DNA from: Acidisarcina polymorpha
GTDB lineage: Bacteria > Acidobacteriota > Terriglobia > Terriglobales > Acidobacteriaceae
DNA length: 64,000 bases
Reading direction: 5' to 3'
NCBI RefSeq assembly: GCF_003330725.1
Contig: NZ_CP030840.1
Location: 2,852,001 to 2,916,000 of the forward strand
Shown: positions 1 to 8,870 of the stretch, piece after piece
How positions within the stretch are numbered: the stretch's first letter is position 1
How the letters are laid out: every line of letters begins with the position of its first letter
The notes under the pieces: model-generated
What the model saw: only the letters and a program-made list of their open reading frames with translations
Told to the model about the DNA's origin: nothing
The model's database searches: none
Translations under genes and position numbers: made by a program

Positions 1-1980
1 CGGAACCGTTGGGCGCGTTCGACGTGCAGGTATTATTGTTGCCCGAGGCGGCCGTGGCGGGATAGCAGTTCTTGTTCTGTGGATTGTATTGCGTGAATCC
101 TGAACCGAAGCCGAAGGTGCCATTCGCATGTCCGACGTTGCCTGGATTGCCGTACTGAAATTCGTCGATCTCGCCCCCGAATTCGAGGGTGTGCGCTCCC
201 GCTGTCTTGGTGAGATCCGCATCGAGCGTGAAGTTGTTGGTGATATCCAGGTTGGATACGTTTCCGAAGACGGTCCGATCGCCGACGAGGCCGGTACCCC
301 AATTGTCGCCGACGTTGAATTCAGGCAGGAATCTCGATGTTGTCGTGGGGGGAAGCGGCAACGACAGCCCAAGGGTGCTCGGGTCGCTTTGCTGGGATAG
401 ATCGCCATCCGGCGAAGCCTCCAGGAAGCGGTCGAACGATATTTTGAAGTCGCCCAGGAGGCTCGGCGAGAAGACATGGGTGACATCCTGCGATGCGACC
501 CAGTTCTGATGGATCCAATTGATGTTCCCGTTGGCCGCGACTCCGCTCAGACCGTTGTTGCTGCGGAATTCCGTTCCATGCCAGTACAGGAAGTAGCTGT
601 AGAGCTTGGTCTTCTCGGTCAAGTTATAGTCGACCCGAATCTGCGGCTGGTTGTAGTCGTAGAGATCGGGGTTGTGCCCGAGATAATTGTTGCCCTTCAC
701 CAGATTCTGCGTCCCAGGAATATTAGGCAGCGGAATAAACTTCAGGACGGCGGCAGCCGTGGGGTTGATCTGGGCGCCGGGAATCGCATTGTTCGCGAAG
801 GGCAGCTGCGCCACATGATTGCTGTTGCACGCGGTGACTGGCCCGCCATCCAGACAATAGGCTGTTCCAGGCTGATAGATGGGAAGTCCGGTCGGAAACT
901 CGGCGGGGTCCATCGTTTGGACGAGGCTGAAATCGACCCCAGGATTCCCGTTGTACCCAGGACGCAGGAAGGCTGGAGGTACGTTGGTCAGAAGCGTACT
1001 CCCGATAGATTGCCGGTAGCCTTCGAAGCCGAAGAAGAAGAAGAGCTTGTTCTTAATGATCGGGCCGCCGGCGGTGATCCAGAATTGGTTCTGAACCTCT
1101 CCCTGGCGCGGCGTGCCGCTAAGGTTGTTTTGGAAGTTGTTCGCGTTCATGAAACCACCTTCGTAGGCGTACCTCGCGGTGCCATGATATTGGTCGCCGC
1201 CGGCCTTGCTGACGATGTTGACTGTGCCGCCGCTCGTCCTTCCAAAACGGGCGTCGTATGTCGAAGTCATCACGTTCACTTCCTCGATGCTGTCGATGTT
1301 GGGAGAGACCGTCCATTCTCCTGGGCTGTGGTTGCCATAGCCGGTCTGGCTGGTGATGTTGACTCCGTTCAGGGTGAACTGGTTGTTTCCGACGATGCCT
1401 CCGCCGATCGTGTAGGAATTCGTGACATCCCACCCGCGAGTGCCTGAATTTCCAGCCGGTCCAAACCCGGTGGTGGTGAACTGGCTCCCCGGAGTGGTGC
1501 CAATCAGCATGTAGGACTGGCCGCCGTTCAGTGGCACGCCTTCCAGTTCGCGCTGATCGAGCACGGTGCTGCCTGACGCGGTGGAAGTCTCCAACTCCGC
1601 CGGCGCGGTTGTCACCTCGACCCGCTGGCTGAGAGAACCGACCTCCAGCTTGAAGTTCTGTGTGAACGTCTGGGCGGCCAACAGGAGGACCTTGTCCTGG
1701 ACGGTGGTCTTGAAGCCGGCGGCGGTCGCGGTCACGGTGTAAGTGCCGGGAAGCACGTACGGGATGTAGTAGTCGCCTTTGCTGCTCGATTTGGCGGTGT
1801 AGGAGGTCCCCGATTCACGTTGACGGCGGCGATGGTGGCGTTCTGAATGAGCGCCCCGGAGGGGTCGGAGACTTGCCCGGTGAGGACCGCGCGGAACTCC
1901 TGCGCGTGGATCTGGAAAACAGCGAACATGAGCGCGAGCAGCAACGCCCCTTTCATTCCCGAGCTGATATGACGGTGCAT
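1..1980 (-). pseudogene. TonB-dependent receptor, Oar-like, 5' part, frameshifted
   Basis: Outer-membrane receptor for TonB-energised uptake, probably of a glycan-derived ligand given the LacI gene next door. The start is ATG at 1980 with GGAGG just upstream. A signal peptide (ALLLALMFAVFQIHAQ) is followed by a carboxypeptidase-regulatory fold (GQVSDPSGALIQNATIAAVNV). The frame breaks near 1808-1814, where a missing base turns NTGTSYTAKSSSKG into out-of-frame residues. Downstream the frame stays open to base 1 and reads as a plug and barrel: PLNGGQSYMLIG, then TLNGVNITSQTGYGNHS, then NIVSKAGGDQYHG and LFFFFGFEGYR. The C-terminal barrel lies outside the window. The good conservation after the break suggests a sequencing error or very recent damage. 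Confidence 0.85.
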
Positions 1981-2058
1981 TTGGACCTCCAAAATTGTTT
2001 GTTGGCGGGCAGTTGTTGTCTTTGCTCCGGAGCATCTCTCCCCCGGGATTTCTATCCA

Positions 2059-2094
2059 TGGAATCCATTCCATGACCGCATGGTAAGGATTCCA
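2059..2094. promoter_or_regulatory. Tandem LacI-type operators upstream of the TonB receptor
   Basis: Two 14-bp sites, TGGAATCCATTCCA (2059-2072) and TGGTAAGGATTCCA (2081-2094), lie 22 bp centre to centre, two helical turns. The second differs by one base from the reverse complement of the site TGGAATCGTTACCA at 3438. They sit about 80-120 bp upstream of the receptor start, where a repressor site would act. The outer halves also form a 9-bp inverted repeat (ATGGAATCC / GGATTCCAT) with a nested CCATG-ACCG-CATGG. No other gene lies in 1981-2281. Confidence 0.6.
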
Positions 2095-2281
2095 TTGCAG
2101 AAACGGATTCTCCTCCGGACATTTATTCCGTGTCAAGAACTTTTCGGGGAGTCGTCTTTTTTGGGACCTCTTGCCGAGGCGCGAACCTTCCGCCCGGATC
2201 TTCGATCTCCGGAAGAATGGCCGACATTACTTTCGCTACGAGCGCGCGGGTGCTCGTAGAACTTCATTTGCCTGAGGGAAC

Positions 2282-3328
2282 TCAGCCCATCGATGACGAA
2301 CAGCCGCACGAGCGGCGCCGGATCAGACAGGTTTTCAGCTGGACCTGATGCGGAGAGGGAGGCGAGACATCTTGGTCCGAGCCGTGAGGACGGAGCAGTC
2401 GCTCAAATAGGAGCTCGGCAGCGACCCGCCCGAACTCCTTGATGGGTTGCTGGACGACCGTAATGGAAGGACGCACGGTGCCCGCCAAAGAGAAATCGTC
2501 ATAGCCCAGGAGAGCCACCTGGTCCGGGACCAGGATGTTGAGTTCCTGCAGCGCCTCGAATGTATGGATGGTGGCGCTGTTCTTGAGCGTAAAGATCGCG
2601 TCGGGCGGCTCGGGCGCTGCCATGAGGCGCTTGACGGCGCGGTGCGCGGACGGATAGTCGAGGGTCGAGGTGTCGAGCATACAGTCGAGGCCGGAGGATC
2701 GCATTGCATTCCGGTAGCCGCGGATCCGCTCGTGAATGGTGTAGAGGCTTGCCTCCCCGGTCAGGCAAACGATGCGTTTGTAGCCATGTTGGATGAGGTG
2801 TTCGGTGGCGTGCCGCGCCCCGGCGAAATTATCCGCCACCACTGATGGAATTGTTGAGTCGGCGATCGGACGATCCATGGCGACGATGGGCATAGAGAGG
2901 CTCTGGAGGAGATCGCGCAAGGTCTTGCTCTTCGAGTCCGCAGGCGCAATGATGAACCCGTCCGCGCGGCGGCGCGTGAGCACATTCACACCCTCCAACT
3001 CGGCTTGGGGATCGTTCTGCGTTGTGATTACGATCAGCAGGGAATCATTGGCGCGTGCGATCGCCTGAGCCGCCTCCGCGCAGCTGGAAAAAAACGGATC
3101 GGCGATGCTGGGGACCACAAAACCGATGGTCCGGGTCCGCGCTCCCTTTAAGACCCGAGCCGCTTCGTTCGGATGGTAGCCCAGGTTTGCGATGACGCGG
3201 CGAACCCGCGCCAACGTCTTCGGATCCACTCGCTCGCCTCCGTTGATGACTCGGGAGACAGTGGTTGTTCCGACACCGGCCTTCTTTGCCACTTCGCTAA
3301 GCGTAGGATGCTTGCTTTTCTTTGTCAT
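2282..3328 (-). CDS. LacI/GalR family transcriptional regulator
   Basis: Sugar-responsive DNA-binding repressor. ATG at 3328 begins MTKKSKHPTLSEVAKKAG, the normal LacI N-terminus. A longer reading to 3403 adds 25 residues with no family likeness. The helix-turn-helix (LSEVAKKAGVGTTTVSRVI) and hinge (NEAARVLKGARTRTIGFVVP) are followed by a periplasmic-binding-protein-like sensor with DGFIIAP and VALLGYDDFSLAG. About 348 residues, usual for the family. It lies between the TonB receptor and the divergent GxGYxYP gene, and near-identical LacI-type operators occur in both outer promoters, so it probably controls both. Effector unknown, likely a sugar released from a glycan. Confidence 0.93.
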   Translation of the reverse strand: MTKKSKHPTLSEVAKKAGVGTTTVSRVINGGERVDPKTLARVRRVIANLGYHPNEAARVLKGARTRTIGFVVPSIADPFFSSCAEAAQAIARANDSLLIVITTQNDPQAELEGVNVLTRRRADGFIIAPADSKSKTLRDLLQSLSMPIVAMDRPIADSTIPSVVADNFAGARHATEHLIQHGYKRIVCLTGEASLYTIHERIRGYRNAMRSSGLDCMLDTSTLDYPSAHRAVKRLMAAPEPPDAIFTLKNSATIHTFEALQELNILVPDQVALLGYDDFSLAGTVRPSITVVQQPIKEFGRVAAELLFERLLRPHGSDQDVSPPSPHQVQLKTCLIRRRSCGCSSSMG

Positions 3329-3432
3329 TTTGAAGTCGGGGCAGGATCGAGACCATCTTACTCGATGGCGCCCGATCAAGAGTGGCAGACCCGGGCTTGA
3401 CAAGAGAACGGACGAGCGGATAGTTTTTGGGC

Positions 3433-3456
3433 GCGAGTGGAATCGTTACCATTCGC
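3433..3456. promoter_or_regulatory. LacI-type operator between lacI-like gene and GxGYxYP gene
   Basis: A 24-bp imperfect palindrome whose core TGGAATCGTTACCA (3438-3451) fits the LacI/GalR pattern TGNAANCGNTNNCA with a central CG. Flanking GCGA (3433) and TCGC (to 3456) extend the symmetry. It lies in the divergent gap between the regulator (start 3328) and the GxGYxYP gene (start 3536), so one site could control both. Near copies occur at 2059 and 2081. Confidence 0.65.
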
Positions 3457-3535
3457 GTCCGCGAACCGCTTCGCGGACTTCCGCTTCTCGGCCCAGGGCG
3501 GCAGAGAAAAACGCTTCCTATCGCAGAGGAATTCT

Positions 3536-5551
3536 ATGTCTATCTCCCGCAGGACCTTCCTGACACTGAGCGGCGCCGCCACTGGAGCAAGCGCGTTGCG
3601 GGTTCCGGCTTTAGCGCAACCCGACGATTACACTTCGGATCACGGCCTCTATTGGCCGCCGAATCAGGCGCTGCCGATTTTTCCGGAGGCTGTTCACTTG
3701 GATGCCGCCGATCTAACCGCGCTCGACGGCGACCAGCAAGGGTTGCTGGTTTCTCTCCAAGGGATTGTTAACCGCCGTCGGCCCCGACTGTATTTTTACT
3801 GGGGCACGGATCCCACCAACCTCGAGTGGCTCAAAACTATCCGCGTAAGCTCGACGATCTCCAAGGATCCATGGTCGCTGTTCGAAAGGTATCGCGACGA
3901 AGTGAAAGGCGCGATCGTCTTTGACCCAAACGTTCCAGACACCATCAACCTGGCGACGACATTGGCCGGTATGTGCAGGGCGGTGATCGCAACCGCGGAG
4001 CTTGCGGCCGCCCACAACCTGCCGGTAATTGAGGACCTCCGCAGCCGCTTCGCGGACAAATTTGCCGTATACAACTACGCGCTGAGCGAGGTGTGGCCAA
4101 AGTGACCAGACGGATGGCCACGGCGATTAGCCCGTCGACTACTCAGCAGGTGGCTAACCTACCATGGACCACTCTGCTCGAAGTTACAGCCCCGGTTACC
4201 GACGCGTCGAACAAAACCACGTATACCGTGGACCTCTCTCCGTTCCTTAGCGGCGGTCCTTCCGTCTATGTGAGATACCAGGATGCTTACTCGAATACGG
4301 GCTGGGGGCCTTCGGTCTCGCAGGTGACGGTGACAGCGGATGGAAATGCGATCGCGTCCTTCCAGCCAGGCACCCCGGCGGAGACCTTTCCTCTTTGACG
4401 CGGACGGTTCGCAGCTAGCATCCGGATGGCGCTTCGCGGATGGCACAAACTATTTTATTTACAAGTTCACGCCGCCCGCCGGTACCAAGCAACTCACGCT
4501 TTCGACCCTCATGTGGAACCAGTATCTCCTGACCGCGACCAACACCGCCCCAAGCTACCAAGTGGTGAATCCACTCTTTCGCGATTACATTGTGGCGAAC
4601 TCGGCGCCGGTGTTCTGGCTCGATCCCAATGTAACCGAGGAAGCGGCCCTGTTCGCGAAGATCCTAAACATATTCGATCCAGACACTGCTTACCTTGGTT
4701 GGTTCCCGAACGGCGACGAGATGCCCGGCGTCACACTATGTGCGCAGAATTCCGCCTACGTTGTGGCGGCCGACGTTTTTTACAACGCCACAGCTTTTAG
4801 CGGCGTGCGGGCCCCGATCCGCCGCACCCAGCCTCCGGCGATCGTTCCGCAGCTCCAGAGCAAGATTTATCTCGCCCTTATCATGGTGGAAGGCGATAAC
4901 ATCCAATACGACCAGCATCGCATGCGGCAGATGTGGGACGATCCCACCCGCGGTCAGGTGCCGCTTGGCTGGAGCATCAGCGTGCTGCTGCGGGACATCG
5001 CGCCGTCGATGCTTTCCTATTATCAGGAGACGCAGACGCCAAACGATCTTCTGGTAGCGGGGCCGTCGGGGGCCGGGTACACCTATCCTGCCATGTGGCC
5101 TAACTCGACTCTGCCCGGATACATGAAACGCACCGGCGAATACATGCGACGCGCCGGCATGCGGACCTTGTTTGCCTATAACCGAGATAACAGCACCGAT
5201 CTCGCTCTAACAACTGGCCTGGTGGATCTCTATAAGTCGAATATTCCAGGGCTGGAGGGAATCGTGTATAACTACGAGACTTCAAGCCAGGTAAGCCTGA
5301 TCGACGATCTGCCGGTGGCGACACTGCTGGGCGTTAACGATACATCGAGTGGAGTTCCGGCGCTGACGGCGATTGCGGAGAATTGGAGCGGAACAGCGCC
5401 TCTCTTCGTGGCCGCGGGACTCGAATCGTGGAACATGATGCCAGCGGATGCGCAAACGCTGGTCAATTCACTCGGACCGCAGTTTGAAGTCGTGCGATTG
5501 GATGTGTTCTTTCGACTGACGAGAGCCGCCCTCTCTAAATCGCAACACTGA
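3536..5551 (+). pseudogene. Tat-exported GxGYxYP-family putative glycoside hydrolase, two frameshifts
   Basis: Secreted carbohydrate-active protein of the GxGYxYP family, named for the motif seen here as GPSGAGYTYP (about 5060-5090). ATG at 3536 follows AGAGGA and starts a Tat signal (SISRRTFLTLSGAATG...ALA). The frame is lost at about 4100 (WPK then stop; VTRRMATAISP continues in the next frame) and restored at about 4390 (ETFLFDADGSQ). The first is a missing base in an AAGG run and the second an extra T in a TTT run, so the net frame is unchanged. Between ATAISPSTTQQ and PLFRDYIVANSAPVFWLDP sits about 110 residues of beta-rich sequence that looks like an inserted carbohydrate-binding-type domain. 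The compensating indels point to read errors more than decay. Confidence 0.8.
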
Positions 5552-5554
5552 GAT

Positions 5555-5584
5555 GCCGCCGCTCAAGCTGTCAAGAGCGGCGGC
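5555..5584 (+). terminator. Terminator-like hairpin after the GxGYxYP gene
   Basis: GCCGCCGCTC and GAGCGGCGGC form a perfect 10-bp stem around a 10-nt loop, three bases after the stop codon at 5551. No T-tract follows, so it is either a weak or Rho-assisted terminator or an mRNA-stabilising 3' structure. Confidence 0.6.
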
Positions 5585-5946
5585 GGCCTCAGAGTATCCG
5601 AGATATCACACCGAAAGTTGAGGAGGCGAGGAAGGGTCTCCATGTCGGCGTCAGCGCTCTCGACCAAAAGGAAGTCCGGCGACTGGACGCTCGACAGCAG
5701 CCAGGGCCAGGCGTCCTCGGAAATAGCGATCGTCATTCTTGTTTCAGATGGGGGCATCGATTGAACGGATCATCCACAACCGACGTCGATTCCGACAAGG
5801 TCCGGCGGATGGATCATCATCTCCACCTTTTGGAGGACGCGTCCTGGTTGATAGGGAGTTAATATTCTCTCGCGGACTCGCGGCGTTGTTAAATATCGCT
5901 GGTTGAAATGCTTTGCCGAGTTCGCGAATTCCTGGAGGCACTCCCC
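5585..5946. other. Intergenic, no convincing gene
   Basis: A 57-codon minus-strand frame starting near 5739 (MTIAISEDAWPWLLSS) has coding-like composition but runs into the 5555-5584 hairpin and matches no family I know. Nothing else is supported here apart from the ribosome-binding site of the next gene (GGAGG at 5934-5938). Confidence 0.4.
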
Positions 5947-6531
5947 GTGGCTTACATCACTTTGCCAATTGCCGAGCAGTTGGGCCGGGAATTTCCTGGT
6001 ATCGTCGGGCCGATGACCTTTCGTCCGGAAACCGCTGCTCCTATCAATGACCTGGTTAATATCCTGCTGCGAGGGGAAAGTACCCTCACTCCGGGGGAAC
6101 GCGAGCTCATCGCCACTCATGTTTCCTGGCGCAACGATTGCTTCTTCTGCCAGACCATTCACGGCGCAGTCGCCGCAGCGCAACTCGGCCATGATGAACA
6201 ATTGGTGCAGACGGTCAAAACAGACTGGATCAACGCCGACATCAGCCCCAAGATGAAAGCTCTCCTAAACATCGCCGGGAAAGTCCAGATCGGCGGTAAA
6301 CAGGTGATAGAAGACGATGTCGCAGCCGCGCGAGCTGAGGGCGCCACCGATCTCGAGATTCACGATACCGTCCTGATTGCGGCTGTCTTTTGCATGTGCA
6401 ACCGCTATGTCGACGGTCTCAACACCTGGGCGCCGACCGAGATGAATATTTACCGCGCCAATGCGGCGCAGATCGTGGCACGGGGATACTCCGCTGTGAC
6501 TGAAACCGCTATAGCAAAGGCGTCTCGCTGA
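5947..6531 (+). CDS. Carboxymuconolactone decarboxylase / AhpD-like peroxidase-related protein
   Basis: AhpD-fold protein, family role being disposal of peroxides through a CxxC centre. GTG at 5947 is chosen because GGAGG lies 8 bases upstream. A longer reading from 5908 has no such site. The motif CFFCQTIHG places cysteines at about residues 65 and 68 and the histidine at 72, the arrangement used by AhpD-like enzymes, and a helical bundle follows (EGATDLEIHDTVLIAAVFCMCNRYVDGL). About 194 residues. The next gene (DinB-like) is 54 bp downstream with a hairpin between, so co-transcription is possible but not assured. Confidence 0.85.
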   Translation: MAYITLPIAEQLGREFPGIVGPMTFRPETAAPINDLVNILLRGESTLTPGERELIATHVSWRNDCFFCQTIHGAVAAAQLGHDEQLVQTVKTDWINADISPKMKALLNIAGKVQIGGKQVIEDDVAAARAEGATDLEIHDTVLIAAVFCMCNRYVDGLNTWAPTEMNIYRANAAQIVARGYSAVTETAIAKASR

Positions 6532-6546
6532 AACAGGCTGAGAGTC

Positions 6547-6567
6547 GAACTTGCAACTCGCAAGTTC
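6547..6567. promoter_or_regulatory. 8-bp inverted repeat between AhpD-like and DinB-like genes
   Basis: GAACTTGC and GCAAGTTC are perfect inverted arms around AACTC. The repeat lies 15 bp after one stop codon and 18 bp before the next ATG. It lacks a T-tract and G/C-rich arms, so an operator or mRNA processing hairpin is as likely as a terminator. Confidence 0.4.
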
Positions 6568-6584
6568 AGTGTTGGGAGAGCAAG

Positions 6585-7196
6585 ATGCTCGGTGCGACCG
6601 GCAGGTATCTCGACTTCACAGACCGCGTTCCGCTGGCAAAGACAGCTGAGCTGTCAGAAGCGTCGTTAGCGGTGGATCTCGAGGCAAAGCAGCTTTGCAC
6701 TGGGCTGACTGAAGAAGAACTCACTTGGAGACCTCGGCCGGGAAAATGGTCCGTCGTCGAAAATCTCTCGCATCTCCGTGCAACTACCGAGGTCTTTTTA
6801 CCCGTCGTAGATTGTGCCCTGGAGGCAAGCAGGACTATGGGGCTGCGTAGTGAGGGACCATTCGCACTGAGCCCCTTAGGTCGCCTCATCGTCTGGCGAA
6901 TGGATGCGCGGCCCGTGATCAAAATGCGAGCTCCAAAGCCACTACAGCCACGATTGCTAAGTTCCGCTGGATCAGAGTTGGACCACTTTCTGAGCTCGCA
7001 GGCCGCCCTTAGAGAGCGCATCGAGGAAGCGAACGGCTTAGACCTGACCGCTTGGCGATTCACCTCTCCGGTCGCGAGCTACTTTCGCGTGAACCTGCTG
7101 GAGTTCTTCTCTGCATTCAATGCACACTCTCGGCGGCATATCTGCCAGGCTAGCAACGTCCGAAGGGCCCTGCTTACAGATGCGCGGCGTCCCTAG
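6585..7196 (+). CDS. DinB-like four-helix-bundle protein
   Basis: DinB/YfiT-like protein. Members are four-helix bundles that bind a divalent metal through three histidines; many act in thiol transfer or detoxification, but the substrate here is unknown. Supporting sequence is LTEEELTWRPRPGKWSVVENLSHLRAT near the N-terminus (typical WSxxEhLxHL of the superfamily) and FNAHSRRHICQASNVRR near the C-terminus, giving candidate ligands in SHL and HSRRH. GGGAGAGCAAG precedes the ATG at 6585. Length (203 residues) is normal. Follows the AhpD-like gene in the same direction. Confidence 0.8.
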   Translation: MLGATGRYLDFTDRVPLAKTAELSEASLAVDLEAKQLCTGLTEEELTWRPRPGKWSVVENLSHLRATTEVFLPVVDCALEASRTMGLRSEGPFALSPLGRLIVWRMDARPVIKMRAPKPLQPRLLSSAGSELDHFLSSQAALRERIEEANGLDLTAWRFTSPVASYFRVNLLEFFSAFNAHSRRHICQASNVRRALLTDARRP

Positions 7197-7292
7197 GCCT
7201 AACGCCTCTTAATTAGATATCGGGTGTACTTTACAGCGTATTACCATGCGTAATGAGGGTTAACTCAACCTTAGAAATTGATAAGAACGCTT

Positions 7293-8606
7293 GTGCAAGA
7301 CAAGAAGGATAATTTCGACGTAACTGTTATCGGTGGCGGCCTCGCTGGCATGTCGGCTTCGATCCATTTAGCGAATGCCGGCTTGAGGGTTCTCTGCATC
7401 GAGGCCGATCCCCTCGACAAGGACCCTGTCGGCGAGTCGTTGGATTGGTCAGCCCCCGATCTGCTGAAAGCTCTCGGACTGCCAACGGAGTATTTGCTCG
7501 ATCAAGGCATCGCCACTTATAAGCGGCACGTCATTTTGAAACTCAGGAACGGTTTGGAGCGGCACTATGTTCCTGGCGAGTGGTTAGGAAAACCACCCTA
7601 TAACGTGAATCTGCGCACCTTGCATGTTGATCGCAGCGAGCTGAACCAGGCTCTTCGTGAGATCTTCATCGGCAAGGGCATTACTCTGATCAACGACAGG
7701 GTGGCGCATGTGGAGACCACCGGCAGAGTAATTAAAGCAGTGGTCACCGCTCAAGGTGAGCGCATCACCTCGAAGTGGTTTATCGACGCATCGGGCTCCA
7801 GCGCTGGTTTATTCCCCCGAACATTTAACTTGCCCGTGTATGAGTACGGCCCGCATAAGGTGGCAATGTGGGATTACTTCACAGTCCCAGAGTCTATTGA
7901 AGGAACCACACTTCACGCCGATGGTGCTGGGCCCCCATATATGGAATGGGTCTGGCAGATACCAATTCACCCAACTATCATCAGTGTCGGCTACGTCACT
8001 ACAGGGGAGGCGGTGAAAGAGAAACGGCAACAGGGACTGAGCGTAGGAGAGATCTTTGCGGCGCAACTGCAACGATTCCCCGACCTGCAGGGTTTCCTGC
8101 ACGAAACGGGCAAAGATCAGCCTCGAACAACATCCTTTCGCTGCCGTGTCTTCGCCAAGGTTGCTGGCCCCAACTGGCTGGTTGCGGGCGAGGCTGCGGC
8201 CATGGTCGATCCGATGACCTCTAATGGAGTGACGGCTGCTTTGAGGCACGGAGCTGAGGCATCAAGCCTGATCATCCAGAATCGAAACAGGGAGAGACTT
8301 CCGCGTCTGGCTGCGGCAATGTACAGCCAGCGGGTCTTGAGCCTTGCAAGATTCTTCAATAGCGGCATTGAGAATGTGCTCTACGATTGGCCGATCAGGA
8401 ACCGCATCGGCGCCTTCAACGCCGGGGACCTCTACACTATTCCTGCCTGGAGCATGAACGTTGTCTACTCTCGATTGCGGCCGCAGGGATTGATAAAGAC
8501 GACCCTGCTTCGCCTGTTGCTGGCAACGCTAAGGTATTCCCTCGACGCCTTTCACTGGTTTTGCAAACGGACTCAGTCACCTCCGGCGGCGGCGACCGCG
8601 CCATAG
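7293..8606 (+). CDS. FAD-dependent halogenase-like oxidoreductase
   Basis: Flavoprotein of the tryptophan-halogenase branch of the group that also holds geranylgeranyl reductases. GGGLAGMSAS near residue 15 is the FAD dinucleotide-binding loop. WVWQIP at about residue 218 fits WxWxIP, the motif that separates flavin halogenases from monooxygenases. ATYKRH puts a lysine at about residue 77, where the catalytic Lys79 of PrnA lies. GEAAAMVDPMTSNGV is the second FAD motif. GTG at 7293 is used as start; a TTG at 7278 is also open and neither has a good ribosome-binding site. Halogenase activity is inferred from motifs; an unrelated FAD oxygenase cannot be excluded. A reductive-dehalogenase-like gene lies 3.4 kb downstream. 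Confidence 0.72.
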   Translation: MQDKKDNFDVTVIGGGLAGMSASIHLANAGLRVLCIEADPLDKDPVGESLDWSAPDLLKALGLPTEYLLDQGIATYKRHVILKLRNGLERHYVPGEWLGKPPYNVNLRTLHVDRSELNQALREIFIGKGITLINDRVAHVETTGRVIKAVVTAQGERITSKWFIDASGSSAGLFPRTFNLPVYEYGPHKVAMWDYFTVPESIEGTTLHADGAGPPYMEWVWQIPIHPTIISVGYVTTGEAVKEKRQQGLSVGEIFAAQLQRFPDLQGFLHETGKDQPRTTSFRCRVFAKVAGPNWLVAGEAAAMVDPMTSNGVTAALRHGAEASSLIIQNRNRERLPRLAAAMYSQRVLSLARFFNSGIENVLYDWPIRNRIGAFNAGDLYTIPAWSMNVVYSRLRPQGLIKTTLLRLLLATLRYSLDAFHWFCKRTQSPPAAATAP

Positions 8607-8870
8607 AGCGCCTTTCACGGCAATCACTTGATCGTTTTCTGTTCTGCTCTTACTTTTAGGCGACTGGCGTCCGCTTTAGAGAAATACAAGCCGTCTCCCC
8701 CGAACAGCCACCATAACCCCATAGGCTCTCTCCATCTTAGGTATTACTCAGACATCCTTCCCAGGGATGTGGTGGCTTCCGTTCGCATCCCTCATAATGC
8801 CGTGTGACAGCTACAAACCTGCACATTCTTCCAACTTGCACTTCTCAATGAATTACTTCGAGGCCATCCA

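Noticed and set aside
476-1447. Long plus-strand open frame
   Set aside because: Lies opposite the TonB receptor, whose minus-strand frame has clear family motifs; the plus frame has none.
7240-7254. ATTAC-CATGC-GTAAT dyad before the halogenase-like gene
   Set aside because: Arms of 5 bp are within chance in an AT-rich leader, and no regulator is adjacent.
8607-8870. Cobalamin riboswitch before the TonB receptor
   Set aside because: Expected because of the cobalamin-type enzyme downstream, but no B12 box or matching stems are present.
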